Notes: generated by a model not told the origin, from the sequence alone. A DNA stretch of 19,572 bases from Baffinella frigidus (GCA_026770585.1 MU646629.1:291749-311320); one strand, 5' to 3'. Positions 15,201-17,414 are shown, counted from the first letter of the stretch. A program made the numbers and translations.

Positions 15201-17414
15201 TGTCCACGTGCGCGCCTGGGGTTAGGGTATAGGGTTTAGGGTTATGAGCCTTCGTGCGCCGCACGTCGTCTCCGTGGGGGTCAAACCCGCACTGCGGACT
15301 ACCAAGTGGTTTCGTGAATCGCCCGTAGGTGGATACGGCATGTGAGCCTACGGTAGGCAATCCGCAGGGCCTTAGGGGCGTGGACGATCCGCGTGTGCAG
15401 GATGTTGTCCACGTGCGCCCCTGCCGAGAACACCGGTCTCGAGTTGAGTCTAGGACAAAATTCGTCAACCTAAGGACCGAACGCTAGGATTCTTAGCGTT
15501 TTTGTGGGCACGTGATCTCAAGTTGGCAAATTTTGTCATGGACTCACCTCGAGAATGGAGACGCTCAGAAGTCGCCCATACCACGCTCATAAGATGCTCA
15601 GAAGAGCTATCTCTGCTTCGGTTAATCTGGGCCCATCAAGTACATTTAGATGCTCTCTGTTCTGGAGCGTTTGTACGGGGTCCGGATCTAAATGTGTTGA
15701 CACAGGTCTGGTTCGCTACCCACGAGCGTGTGCAGGATGGTGTGCACGTGCGCGCCTGCCGGACGGAAGAGAGTTGAGAGCCGTTTTTTTCTCAAAATTG
15801 ACTTTTGAATACCGTTTTCCCTCAAAAAATGACTTTGAAATACCCCCCCCCTCCAGCCCTGCGTGGGACCACGTGCGCGCCTGCCGGACGCAAAAGTGTT
15901 GAGATCTCAAAAGTTTTCCGCGTCCGCGGACAAAGACCGTTTTCCGCGTCCGCGGACAAAGACCGCGCCCCACAGGAGAACGCTACAGTGGACTATTTAT
16001 ATGTGAAAAAAAAGTTGTAAATATTTGTACCTGGTTAGGTAAAGTAACCTCGTGCCTGGCAGAATTTATGCCAGGCGCGAGGTTACTTTCATCGTATCCT
16101 GGTACAAATCTGAGCATATGTGTAGTAAAGACTTTATATGTTCGGTTTTAATCAGGCCCCTCTAGCTTTCTCGAGTGGTCCGCGGACAAAGACCGCGTCT
16201 GCGAACCAAGGCGCTCGCAAGACGACGGGCACAATCGCGATCGCTACCTCCCGCGTAGTCCTCCAAGGCGACGCCATGGCGGTGGCACGGGCCAAAAAGC
16301 CCTCGGAAGCGAACTAGTTTGGTCGCGTGCGGTTGGCGGGTCTGTCCCAGGGGGGCATACGACGCACTCCCGGGAATTGTGCCCCATCCATTTTTTTCAC
16401 GTTGGAGGGATAGAGGACATTACCACAGGCCCGGTGGGTTTGATCGGGGGTTACTGTTCTGCGGTAGACCTACGGGGGTTTGCCGATTCCCGGGAAATCC
16501 CCACACACGGAGGGGTTGTGGCGCGTGAGGTCGCTTTGGACTGGAAAGGTGGCTTTGGACTGGAAAGGTCACGCTGACCAGAATATTCTCTGAGATGTGT
16601 TGGATATCCGTGAGATCAGAGTGTGCTGGGCGTTGCACAAACGCGTTCAGAACAGCGAGTGATTGCAAGCCGCGCAGGGGCGGGTGTACGGGCCTTCCCC
16701 TCGACTCGCGTCTCACATCCAGCGCCCTGCAACAACCCCCCGCAAACAGGAGGGCAGGAGGAGGGTTTCGCGGGGGAGGGGGAAGCGACCGAGGAAGCGA
16801 AAGAAGTCGGCGATGGTCATGAAGACGGGGACCGCCAGGACGCACAGCTGCGTGCCGCGCGCTCCCGAGAGCGATCCGTCCTCGTTGTTGATGAACACCC
16901 GAACCTGCCACCACAAACTGAAAAGTCAGCCCAACCCGCACCCACGCGACCCCGGAAACCAGCACGCCGCCAGCAGACGGAGGTGCATACTGAGCTGCCG
17001 AACGAGAGGAGCCGGCACCTGTCCCTTGTACTGCACCACGCTGGGGTTCCCCGTGTAGAATTCCACCGCTTCCCCCGCTGCCGATCCTCCCGAGCGCGGG
17101 GCCTCCGGCGTAAGTGCGAGTTCCTCGACTTCCGTGAACGCCACAGAGTACGTCGCTGGCTCGTTCCGCACCGCAGCGGAATAGCTCCGCGGCGAGAGAG
17201 TGTGCGGGGTGACGTGCCGGTCGTTTTCGCTTCTCCCGGCAGCGCTGCTCATGAAGCTCTCCCCCTCTTCCCCCTCAACTTCTTCCCCCCCGGAGCCTTC
17301 CTCGGCTTTCTCGGGCGAAGAGACGGGCGTGCTGTCCTCAGAGTCCTGCAGCGCATCAGGAGCCGCGTCTTTGTCCTCTGTGTTGCCCTCCTCCTCCGTC
17401 GCTTTATCGGCCAT
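1700..17414 (-). CDS. BRAP: BRAP2/IMP-like RING-UBP E3 ubiquitin ligase gene, 13 exons, 3' end not seen
   Basis: Join (minus, 5' to 3'): 17414-17019, 16904-16790, 14881-14788, 12966-12864, 11298-11257 (tentative), 11013-10969, 9948-9833, 8362-8279, 7282-7192, 5745-5692, 3659-3573, 2638-2548, 1793-1700. All introns are GT-AG and every junction keeps frame, giving about 470 codons. Domains in order: an acidic low-complexity N-terminus (about 1-60); the BRAP2 N-terminal region ([25 protein letters not shown]); RING-H2 with all eight ligands; a UBP zinc finger ([40 protein letters not shown]); the linker DGKLVEL; and coiled-coil start [14 protein letters not shown]. Known relatives (animal BRAP2/IMP, plant BRIZ1/2) are cytoplasmic E3 ligases whose UBP finger binds ubiquitin, and animal IMP restrains Ras-MAPK signalling; the role here is unknown. 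The coiled coil is usually longer, so more exons are expected to the left. Introns total about 14.3 kb and are packed with exon-edge copies and mobile elements. Confidence 0.9.
1818..2008. mobile_element. Family C miniature element, copy 1 (TA target duplication)
   Basis: The termini are imperfect inverted repeats: CCACACGAGAAAGCTAGAGG on the left, and the complement of CGGCATTCTTGAGTGG on the right. The same intron sequence without an insert is present at 2091-2110 (GAGATACACGCC). Comparison gives TA on both sides (1816-1817, 2009-2010), so the target duplication is TA, or TAC if the boundary is moved by one base. Internally it has GTGTAGCAAATTTCGTTG and an imperfect central palindrome. It sits in the intron between exons 12 and 13. 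Confidence 0.75.
2036..2085 (-). pseudogene. 5'-edge copy of BRAP2-like exon 13 (proximal)
   Basis: The minus strand has TCCTGCAG followed by GAAAAATGAAACC, matching the exon 13 acceptor and first codons, then GGCATCGTGGGATGGGGA. Small indels break the frame and the copy ends before any donor. It lies upstream of exon 13, separated from it by the family C element. Confidence 0.7.
2122..2178 (-). pseudogene. 5'-edge copy of BRAP2-like exon 13 (distal)
   Basis: The acceptor GCCTGCAG is followed by GCAAGATGAGC. The frame is intact and encodes [19 protein letters not shown], against [19 protein letters not shown] in the full exon. It has an acceptor but no donor. Because the frame is kept, it might be tested as an alternative exon, but without a donor it could not be spliced into exon 13. 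Confidence 0.7.
2255..2545. repeat. GGGTTTCGG/CCGGGTTTCGG tract with 3'-edge copies of exon 12
   Basis: A degenerate G-rich repeat fills the intron after exon 12. Embedded in it, on the minus strand, are two copies of the exon 12 3' part. The first, at 2338-2375, encodes [13 protein letters not shown] against [13 protein letters not shown]. The second, at about 2297-2325, repeats the extreme end (CGCTACGAAG before GTAATCC, a donor-like copy). Neither has an acceptor. The long open frames seen here in several phases are translations of the repeat. Confidence 0.7.
2548..2638 (-). CDS. BRAP: BRAP2-like exon 12: start of coiled coil
   Basis: The acceptor is GACGGCAG before GCTCGG, in phase 0. 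The exon encodes [18 protein letters not shown] and [12 protein letters not shown]. The motif EY-x3-L-T-x2-LE(T/S)QR-x-Y is characteristic of BRAP2/BRIZ proteins just after the UBP finger. It ends TACGAAG before GTGAATC, leaving one base of a glycine codon that exon 13 completes. Confidence 0.9.
2816..2999 (-). pseudogene. Two 5'-edge copies of BRAP2-like exon 12
   Basis: Copy at 2816-2860: acceptor CTCGGCAG, then [13 protein letters not shown]. Copy at 2957-2999: acceptor ACGGCAG, then [13 protein letters not shown] followed by TGA. Both stop before the EYNDMLT part and have no donor. They lie only upstream of the real exon. The spacing between copies is filled by unique intron sequence. Confidence 0.8.
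3033..3148. mobile_element. Family D palindromic AT-rich element, copy 1
   Basis: Inverted arms CGGTTTTAATTTAAAAC and GTTTTAAATTAAAACCG enclose TTTACTACATAATG and its near complement TGTGTAGTAATTTTC. The internal GTGTAGTAAATTTC motif is shared with family C elements and with copy 2 at 3246-3363. It has no coding capacity. The exact ends are uncertain. Confidence 0.6.
3246..3363. mobile_element. Family D palindromic AT-rich element, copy 2
   Basis: The arms are AAGTATTAATTAATTGCTTT and its complement. Next inside come GGGCAACGAAAATTACTACAC on the left and GTGTAGTAAATTTCGTTG on the right. The whole forms one long imperfect hairpin of about 118 bp. It lies in the intron between exons 11 and 12. 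Confidence 0.65.
3573..3659 (-). CDS. BRAP: BRAP2-like exon 11: post-UBP linker
   Basis: The acceptor is ACAACGCAG before GTGGATGGG and the donor is GAGGAG before GTACGC; both ends are phase 0. The 29 codons read [19 protein letters not shown] then [13 protein letters not shown](L/I)V follows the UBP finger in BRAP2 proteins, directly after the YVHRLVA(S/N)K block that ends exon 10 here, so the junction matches the family. Confidence 0.9.
3675..3745. repeat. TTTCTGG and GGGTGTA repeats beside exon 11
   Basis: About four TTTCTGG units (3676-3705) are followed by about four GGGTGTA units (3713-3740). They lie directly upstream of the exon 11 acceptor in the gene's sense. The same units recur at 4080-4300. 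Confidence 0.7.
3852..3938. repeat. Tandem repeat, about 27 bp x 3
   Basis: Three consecutive units of CCTCAG, two variable bases, then CTGGATGGCTTTTTAAGG; the last unit has a short insertion. No coding sense is visible. It sits in an intron between two exon 11 edge copies. Confidence 0.8.
4080..4300. repeat. TGGTTTCTGG-type degenerate repeat
   Basis: Units related to TTTCTGGTTTCTGGTGTAGG fill the tract. Just beyond, at 4319-4380, the complementary strand of the same repeat appears (ACCAGAAACCCTAC), so the end of the tract is inverted on itself. No gene is seen. Confidence 0.7.
4469..4585. mobile_element. Family F palindromic element, copy 1 (117 bp)
   Basis: The termini are CAGGGGTACCTCGCTCA and the complement of TGAGCGAGGTACCCCTG. 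The inner part is also self-complementary (CCTAGGG, TAGGGCC). Copy 2 at 19124-19240 has exactly the same length. The left flank is TA and the right is CA; copy 2 is flanked by TA on both sides, which suggests a TA target. Confidence 0.75.
4646..4811. mobile_element. Family A 166-bp foldback element, copy 1
   Basis: Almost the whole element is one inverted repeat. The arm runs from TCATAGG through ACGGCCTGAAAA, TAGTTAGGC and GCCTAGGACCTCCTACCG to a central GGATCCTAGGACC region. The right end is CCTATTA, the TAATAGG variant. ACGTGT occurs on both sides (4640-4645 and 4812-4817), so a 6-bp (or 4-bp plus chance) target duplication is possible. Open frames beginning [10 protein letters not shown] come only from this palindrome. 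Confidence 0.85.
4877..5074. mobile_element. Family H inverted-repeat element, single copy
   Basis: Arms of about 30 bp include CACAAGGCTATCCATGCGAA on the left and the complement of TTCGCATGGATAGCCTCGTG on the right. A second perfect palindrome sits inside (GATCACGTTTCCGTACGG, with its complement a few bases on). No second copy is seen in the window. Confidence 0.6.
5127..5336. mobile_element. Family C miniature element, copy 2
   Basis: The ends CCCCTCGAGGCTAG and CAGCCTCGAGTGG match the family C termini. Internally it has GTGTAGTAAATTTC and CCCCACATTTAAAATG as in copy 1. The centre is a perfect palindrome (GGTCACGTATCTGGGGGAA and its complement), different in sequence from the centres of copies 1 and 3. 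Boundaries are good to a few bases. Confidence 0.65.
5428..5462 (-). pseudogene. 3'-edge copy of BRAP2-like exon 10
   Basis: The minus strand encodes VDNYMHQL against GDNYVHRL in exon 10, followed by CAT and a GTGAGC donor-like sequence. It is degenerate and has no acceptor. It lies downstream of exon 10, beyond the polypurine tract. Confidence 0.6.
5518..5690. repeat. Polypurine (GAA/GAG/AGG)n tract at exon 10 donor
   Basis: About 120 bp of nearly pure purine on the plus strand (5520-5635) is followed by a looser AAG/ACAC-rich stretch that ends at the exon 10 donor. The transcript therefore begins this intron with a CU-rich run. Poly-E, poly-K, poly-S and poly-L frames here are not genes. 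Confidence 0.85.
5692..5745 (-). CDS. BRAP: BRAP2-like exon 10: end of UBP finger (54 nt)
   Basis: The acceptor is TTTCCCAG before CGAGTATGG and the donor is AACAAG before GTGTGTC; both ends are phase 0. The 18 codons read [18 protein letters not shown]. This is a near-diagnostic block of the BRAP2 family, where [12 protein letters not shown] closes the UBP zinc-finger domain. Confidence 0.95.
5774..5922. mobile_element. Family M inverted-repeat element, copy 1
   Basis: The ends CCACGCAGGGCTGGAGG and the complement of GGGCCTGGAGTGG are inverted repeats, both followed inward by GGGGTATTC. Internal TTCAAAAGTCATTTT and GGCTCCAAGAACG recur in copy 2 (12374-12501), and the first also in copy 3 (15776-15866, opposite strand). 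Confidence 0.65.
5949..6114. mobile_element. Family A 166-bp foldback element, copy 2
   Basis: Same length and architecture as the other family A copies, with left end TCATAGG and right end CCTATTA. The flanks hold a near match GGCGGACGG / GGCGGGCGG, but no clean 4-bp target duplication is visible. It is upstream of the exon 10 acceptor. Confidence 0.8.
6241..6462. repeat. Inverted pair of family L repeats
   Basis: A unit containing AAGTTGACA, CTGGGTGTGCGGTACAAA and CCGTCAACTTTGGAG lies on the plus strand at 6391-6462. It lies on the minus strand at 6241-6302, giving a head-to-head foldback with a spacer of about 90 bp. Further plus-strand copies are at 8104-8172 and at the right window edge. 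It is probably the arm of a larger non-autonomous element. Confidence 0.6.
6463..6800. other. Intron stretch without recognised gene
   Basis: It holds scattered CTGGTAC(A/T)AA motifs (about 6667, 6704 and 6720) and repeated CACACAGCG/GCTGTGTGG words that suggest decayed mobile elements. No exon-like match to the BRAP2 family is seen in either strand. Confidence 0.5.
6804..6982. mobile_element. Family B 179-bp inverted-repeat element, copy 1
   Basis: The left terminus is TAATAGTGACACAGCCTAC and the right is GGTTGCGTCCTTATGA. The inner arms carry TAGTTTTGTAAAG and AATTATAAAACAAG, with their complements. It is flanked by ATAT on both sides (6800-6803 and 6983-6986), a 4-bp target duplication. 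The termini TAATAG/TCATA match those of family A. Confidence 0.85.
7067..7103 (-). pseudogene. 3'-edge copy of BRAP2-like exon 9
   Basis: The minus strand encodes [11 protein letters not shown] followed by the donor GTGCGCG, against [11 protein letters not shown] in exon 9. There is no acceptor or UBP cysteine part. It is downstream of exon 9, beyond a family C fragment. Confidence 0.8.
7117..7186. mobile_element. Family C fragment (one end only)
   Basis: It has the right-hand half of family C: TACTACACGAATACCCACTT, then CCCTCTAGCATTCTCGTGTGG as the terminus. The other end is missing. It abuts the exon 9 donor within 5 bases. Confidence 0.55.
7192..7282 (-). CDS. BRAP: BRAP2-like exon 9: UBP zinc finger, second half
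   Basis: The acceptor is TAATCCAG before GTCTGTGG and the donor is ACGCAG before GTGGCC. The first base completes the glycine codon begun in exon 8. It then encodes [16 protein letters not shown] and [14 protein letters not shown]. It supplies the Cys of VGCGRY and the histidines of GEH, EHF and GHTF that complete zinc binding in UBP fingers. It ends phase 0. Confidence 0.95.
7290..7664 (-). pseudogene. Three 5'-edge copies of exon 9 within GGGTTTAGGAG repeats
   Basis: Copy at 7373-7412: acceptor-like AAAAG before GTCTGTGG, then [13 protein letters not shown] intact. Copy at 7530-7558: diverged GWYTREHAL. Copy at 7622-7664: acceptor ATCAG, then [13 protein letters not shown]. All stop at about the same point (HAL) and lack a donor. 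Between them lie degenerate GGGTTTAGGAGTTTAGG and GGGTGTA units, which read CCCTAAA in the gene's sense. Confidence 0.85.
7677..7842. mobile_element. Family A 166-bp foldback element, copy 3
   Basis: The left end is TCATAGC (one mismatch to TCATAGG) and the right is CCTATGA, so both termini are of the TCATAG type. The flanks GGTGT and ACATC are not a direct duplication; their complementarity extends the palindrome. Confidence 0.8.
7897..8023. mobile_element. Family E miniature inverted-repeat element, copy 2
   Basis: The ends CCACGCCAGAATGATCGAGG and the complement of CGATCCATCTGGCGTGG are clear inverted repeats. It shares TTGAAAGATGTCAAA and GTGGATGTTTCGA with copy 1. Length is 127 bp against 126 bp. 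Confidence 0.7.
8104..8172 (+). repeat. Family L repeat, third copy
   Basis: It contains TTTCTCAAGTTGACA, CTGTGCGGTACAAACCCGTC and ACTTTGGAGTGAAAG, closely matching 6391-6462. No coding sense. It lies about 110 bp downstream of the exon 8 donor. Confidence 0.6.
8279..8362 (-). CDS. BRAP: BRAP2-like exon 8: UBP zinc finger, first half
   Basis: The acceptor is CGTTACAG before GTACAGCC and the donor is ATATGCGG before GTCCCG. The first base completes Arg of CPVCR from exon 7. It then encodes [16 protein letters not shown] and [17 protein letters not shown] followed by a short Gln-rich spacer and C-x2-C...LWMCVICG is the BRAP2/BRIZ arrangement of RING running straight into UBP. It ends phase 2; exon 9 supplies one base. 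Confidence 0.95.
8382..8534. repeat. 17-bp minisatellite, about 9 units
   Basis: The unit is CAGCCTCAGCCCAAC plus a variable CT or GT; 153 bp is nine units. Because 17 is not a multiple of three, the apparent Pro/Gln/Ser-rich open frame cycles through all phases and is not a gene. It lies about 20 bp upstream of the exon 8 acceptor. Confidence 0.85.
8577..8619. mobile_element. Family B fragment (one terminus)
   Basis: It matches the right arm of family B from ACCAGTTACTTTACAAAAC to GGTTGCGACACTATT. GCGACACTTCCACACGAGA is repeated on both sides (about 8555 and 8630), suggesting a local duplication around the fragment. Confidence 0.55.
8733..8958 (-). pseudogene. 5'-edge copy of exon 8 split by a family B element
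   Basis: Reading minus, GACAG and GTACAGCCAGCAGCAGGACC (8958 downward) match the exon 8 acceptor and first codons. The family B element interrupts, then GTTCTGCACGG (8744-8733) continues and stops matching. There is no donor. Exon 8 itself is the uninterrupted counterpart. Confidence 0.85.
8749..8927. mobile_element. Family B 179-bp inverted-repeat element, copy 2 (ACGT duplication)
   Basis: The left terminus is TAATAGTGTCGCAACCTAC and the right is GGTTGCGTCACTATGA. ACGT flanks both sides (8745-8748 and 8928-8931). The unoccupied sequence GCAGAACACGTCTTTGTGG is present inside exon 8 (about 8326-8344), proving the insertion boundaries. Exactly the same length as copy 1. Confidence 0.9.
9060..9225. 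mobile_element. Family A 166-bp foldback element, copy 4
   Basis: The left end is TCATAGG and the right is CCTATTA. The flanking tetramers ATTT and ATGT differ at one base, so a decayed 4-bp duplication is possible. It lies between the exon 7 region and the split exon 8 copy. Confidence 0.85.
9240..9830 (-). repeat. Polypurine GAGA/GAGCGAG tract with two RING 3'-edge copies
   Basis: Nearly 600 bp of purine-rich plus strand. Two islands interrupt it: 9649-9686 and 9435-9468. On the minus strand each encodes [10 protein letters not shown] followed by GTT (donor), matching the end of exon 7. They lack the rest of the RING. Long Ser/Leu-rich and Arg/Glu-rich frames through this tract are artefacts of the microsatellite. 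Confidence 0.85.
9833..9948 (-). CDS. BRAP: BRAP2-like exon 7: RING-H2 finger
   Basis: The acceptor is GAAACCAG before GTGTGCC and the donor is TGTGCCG before GTTCGA. It encodes [30 protein letters not shown] and TDSSCPVC. With SCP from exon 6, the ligands are C-x2-C, C-x-H-x2-H-x2-C and C-x2-C, a complete RING-H2. The sequence is very close to the BRAP2 family RING (VCLERLD, CNHSFH, CPVCRY). It ends with two bases of the Arg codon. Confidence 0.96.
10060..10544 (-). pseudogene. Three 5'-edge copies of the RING exon
   Basis: Copies at 10060-10133 ([20 protein letters not shown]), 10243-10314 ([20 protein letters not shown]) and 10471-10544 ([19 protein letters not shown]). Each has a CAG acceptor before GT(G/T)TG and keeps an open frame. 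Each stops right after the SFH/SSH region, before the second half of the RING and the donor. They lie only upstream of the real exon. Confidence 0.9.
10313..10445. repeat. Tandem GAT/GGACG-rich repeat, about 59 bp x 2
   Basis: AATCCTTTAGATGGACGAAA and GACGGC(G/A)CACCATCGGATG recur twice with few changes; the word AATCCTTT appears at least six times. It lies between two RING edge copies. Its open frame (PSKGF-type repeats) does not look like a gene. Confidence 0.75.
10576..10642. repeat. Imperfect hairpin
   Basis: GGTCGAGACCGACATG pairs with CATGCTCGGTCTCGACC across a short loop that itself holds TCACTCCATGCTCATGGGG. Possibly a decayed foldback element. Confidence 0.5.
10653..10818. mobile_element. 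Family A 166-bp foldback element, copy 5 (opposite orientation)
   Basis: The left end is TAATAGG and the right is CCTATGA, the reverse of copies 1, 2 and 4. The central unique part also reads in the other orientation. The flanking ATCT/AGAT is complementary, not a direct repeat. Confidence 0.85.
10874..10950. repeat. C-rich telomere-like tract (ACCCTAAA on plus strand)
   Basis: CACCCTAAATCCCGAACCC and CTAAACCCCAAAACC units on the plus strand. This is the one tract within the BRAP2-like gene whose orientation is opposite to the others. It lies just downstream of exon 6, so exon 6 is flanked by tracts in inverted orientation. Confidence 0.75.
10969..11013 (-). CDS. BRAP: BRAP2-like exon 6: 45-nt microexon with first RING cysteine
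   Basis: The acceptor is CTAAACCAG before ACAATC and the donor is TGTCCG before GTCAGTC; both ends are phase 0. The 15 codons read [18 protein letters not shown](T/S)CP directly before VCLER is the conserved BRAP2 entry into the RING, so the junction with exon 7 is strongly supported. The acceptor lies at the end of a CCCTAAAC telomere-like tract. Confidence 0.88.
11020..11250. repeat. GGGTTTA/GGGTTCA telomere-like tract
   Basis: About 30 near-perfect 7-bp units GGGTTTA, GGGTTCA and GGGTTTGG on the plus strand, CCCTAAA in the gene's sense. The tract fills almost the whole 243-bp intron between exons 5 and 6 and runs right up to the exon 6 acceptor. Confidence 0.9.
11257..11298 (-). CDS. BRAP: BRAP2-like exon 5 (tentative 42-nt microexon)
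   Basis: A candidate with acceptor CGCAAACAG before GACCCCC and donor AGACAT before GTGAGC; both ends are phase 0, so it fits between exons 4 and 6 without changing frame. It would encode [14 protein letters not shown], a linker before the RING that is variable in the family, so homology cannot confirm it. Support: good splice signals, and an upstream copy with the donor destroyed (11458-11499), the pattern seen around other exons. Skipping it also leaves a valid frame. Confidence 0.5.
11458..11499 (-). pseudogene. Copy of tentative exon 5 lacking the donor
   Basis: The same acceptor and coding bases as 11257-11298 with one substitution, but the donor GTGAGC is replaced by CTCCCC. Surrounding intron sequence (GACGCCAAGGCTCAG) is also duplicated, with a third partial copy at about 11612-11635. 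Confidence 0.55.
11776..11873. repeat. Perfect 43-bp inverted repeat with 12-nt loop
   Basis: The left arm is 11776-11818 (GTGAGGACCGGGTCCGGGAT onward) and the right arm 11831-11873; they are fully complementary with no mismatch and very GC-rich. No second copy is seen. It could be a young foldback element. A perfect hairpin of this length would form strongly in the intron RNA between exons 4 and 5. Confidence 0.9.
11956..12178. repeat. Direct duplication of a 50-bp segment
   Basis: ACGGCCGCCACGTATGCACC followed by CCCACCGAGGCTGTGTCTGC occurs at about 11962-12006 and 12130-12174. A diverged version lies in opposite orientation near 7852-7890 (minus strand there). Its origin and role are unknown; no protein family is recognised. 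Confidence 0.65.
12211..12275. repeat. (CT)n/(CTAT)n microsatellite
   Basis: A 65-bp CT/CTAT run preceded by GGTCCTGTCGGCGCTACCGC. The same leader and microsatellite recur at about 12731-12808, so the two are products of one duplication. Confidence 0.9.
12374..12501. mobile_element. Family M inverted-repeat element, copy 2
   Basis: The ends CCACGCAGGGCTCGAGG and the complement of AGAGCCTGTCGTGG match copy 1. The surrounding sequence without the element is at 12848-12870 (GAGGGCGAGGCTCAGAACC), so the insertion lies between GGCTC and GAACC. No clear target duplication remains. It is 4 bases beyond the donor of the split exon 4 copy. Confidence 0.7.
12505..12716 (-). pseudogene. 3'-edge copy of exon 4 split by a family A element
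   Basis: Reading minus, the copy starts at 12716 with TGCATCGCGATGTTCATCCG, is interrupted by family A copy 6, and resumes AGTCATCTTCCTCGATCAG before GTTCCC. Without the insert it would encode [14 protein letters not shown] and a donor. It lacks the acceptor side and lies downstream of exon 4. Confidence 0.9.
12526..12691. mobile_element. Family A 166-bp foldback element, copy 6 (ACTT duplication)
   Basis: The ends TCATAGG and CCTATGA are perfect inverted repeats. ACTT is on both sides (12522-12525, 12692-12695). Exon 4 carries the unoccupied site GAAGATGACTTCCCGGATG (12873-12891), so the 4-bp target duplication is directly demonstrated. Confidence 0.95.
12753..12808. repeat. (CT)n/(CTAT)n microsatellite, duplicated copy
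   Basis: A CT/CTAT run with leader GGTCCTGTCGGCGCTAACGC, duplicating 12190-12275. It lies between exon 4 and its split downstream copy. Confidence 0.85.
12864..12966 (-). CDS. BRAP: BRAP2-like exon 4: end of BRAP2 N-terminal domain
   Basis: The acceptor is CGAACCCAG before CGCGGAC and the donor is CTCGACCAG before GTTCTG. The first base completes Asn from exon 3. It encodes [19 protein letters not shown] then [15 protein letters not shown]. The pattern ADxxY..(F/C)NG(K/R).(F/Y)(N/S)S(I/M) is that of the RRM-like BRAP2 N-terminal domain. It ends phase 0. Confidence 0.92.
12918..14020 (-). pseudogene. Tandem duplication carrying four 5'-edge copies of exon 4
   Basis: A segment of about 360 bp (12918-13279) is repeated at 13648-14020. 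Edge copies with the CGCGTCCGCGCTG acceptor region, encoding (S)[15 protein letters not shown], lie at 13071-13120, 13372-13400 (short), 13648-13698 and 13800-13850, all upstream of the real exon. Each ends near the same codon and has no donor. GGGTTTCGGG and GGGTTTA-like units lie between. CCCCCCGGATATCCGGGGG palindromes (about 13233 and 13976) are included in the duplication. Confidence 0.85.
13457..13595. mobile_element. Family G 139-bp element (GATTA duplication)
   Basis: The perfect terminal repeats are CACTGCCAGGGC and GCCCTGGCAGTG. GATTA flanks both sides (13452-13456, 13596-13600; GGATTA if the end is shifted by one). Two unoccupied versions, GCTTCGAGGATTAGGGCGTC, are at about 13014 and 13741. 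A tiny relative, ACTGCCAGGGCGAA with its complement, is at about 14379-14400. Confidence 0.88.
14130..14240. repeat. Regular (GGGTTTA)n tract
   Basis: About 13 nearly exact TTTAGGG units, the most regular telomere-type array in the window. On the gene's sense strand it is CCCTAAA. It lies in the intron between exons 3 and 4. Confidence 0.92.
14282..14498 (-). pseudogene. Two 3'-edge copies of BRAP2-like exon 3
   Basis: The copy at 14448-14498 encodes [17 protein letters not shown], against the exon's [16 protein letters not shown]. The copy at 14282-14310 encodes MEFNSQDK and continues into GTCTCG like the real donor region. Neither has the acceptor half. Both are downstream of exon 3. Confidence 0.8.
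14555..14655. repeat. Inverted repeat element, single copy
   Basis: GATGTTGCACCGACAATGT is exactly complementary to ACATTGTCGGTGCAACATC. GGATCCGACCCCGA(T/C)GTC is repeated inside and just beyond the right arm. Probably a small foldback element; no second copy seen. Confidence 0.6.
14788..14881 (-). CDS. BRAP: BRAP2-like exon 3: core of BRAP2 N-terminal domain
   Basis: The acceptor is GTAACCACAG before GGGCGCAC and the donor is CAGGACAA before GTCGCG. Two bases complete Gly from exon 2. It encodes [15 protein letters not shown] then [15 protein letters not shown], ending phase 2. It aligns with the family segment (I..(I/M).I(I/V)(R/H)D....YM(V/A)L..F). Five upstream and two downstream partial copies surround it. 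Confidence 0.92.
15438..15553. mobile_element. Inverted-repeat element in intron 2
   Basis: CTCGAGTTGAGTCTAGGACA on the left pairs with the complement of GTCATGGACTCACCTCGAG. Just inside, AAAATTCGTCAAC pairs with the complement of AAGTTGGCAAATTTT. The centre contains AACGCTAGGATTCTTAGCGTT, itself a hairpin. A single copy in the window. Confidence 0.6.
15776..15866 (-). mobile_element. Family M fragment, opposite strand
   Basis: On the minus strand CCACGCAGGGCTGGAGGGGG is followed by GGGTATTTCAAAGTCATTTT and AAAAGTCAATTTT, as in family M. The other terminus is missing. It lies between two exon 3 edge copies. Confidence 0.6.
15970..16178. mobile_element. Family C miniature element, copy 3
   Basis: The right end AGCTTTCTCGAGTGG matches the family terminus and the left end CCACAGGAGAACGCTA is a diverged match. 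GTGTAGTAAAG is inside. The centre is a palindrome (AAAGTAACCTCG, GCCTGGCA) unlike those of copies 1 and 2. TCCGCGGACAAAGACCGCG lies on both sides and twice before, so it sits within a local repeat. Confidence 0.6.
16180..16789. other. Mostly unique intron 2 sequence
   Basis: Sense-upstream part of the 1.9-kb intron after exon 2. It contains an 18-bp direct repeat GCTTTGGACTGGAAAGGT (16533-16550, 16552-16569) but no mobile element, telomere-like tract or exon 2 edge copy that I can detect. Open frames on both strands here lack family resemblance and codon regularity. Confidence 0.5.
16790..16904 (-). CDS. BRAP: BRAP2-like exon 2
   Basis: The acceptor is GGTGGCAG before GTTCGGG and the donor is TTCCTCG before GTCGCTT. 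It encodes [19 protein letters not shown] then [26 protein letters not shown] followed by a D(F/L)..F segment is the conserved start of the BRAP2 N-terminal domain. It ends with one base of a Gly codon. No partial copies of this exon are seen. Confidence 0.9.
17019..17414 (-). CDS. BRAP: BRAP2-like exon 1 with start codon
   Basis: The start context is GCAAAAATGGCC. 132 codons: residues 1-60 are acidic and low-complexity ([22 protein letters not shown]). A Ser/Ala-rich linker follows, then [18 protein letters not shown], matching the (F/Y)(F/T)(S/T)GNPSV.....G block near the start of BRAP2 proteins. The donor is GGGACAG before GTGCCG, phase 0. The intron to exon 2 is only 114 nt and ordinary, unlike the rest of the gene. 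The start is the first ATG in this frame near the divergent neighbour. Confidence 0.88.

Larger units (their letters stand above)
15103..15893 (-). pseudogene. Five 5'-edge copies of BRAP2-like exon 3
   Basis: 15103-15172: acceptor CAGCAG, then [20 protein letters not shown], almost complete. 15199-15219: AHVDN only. 15379-15424: [14 protein letters not shown]. 15721-15764: diverged [13 protein letters not shown]. 15869-15893: AGAHV only. All are upstream of the real exon; none includes the donor. A second duplicated element, GAGCCTTCGTGCGCCGCACG, accompanies two of them (about 14909 and 15246). Confidence 0.85.
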
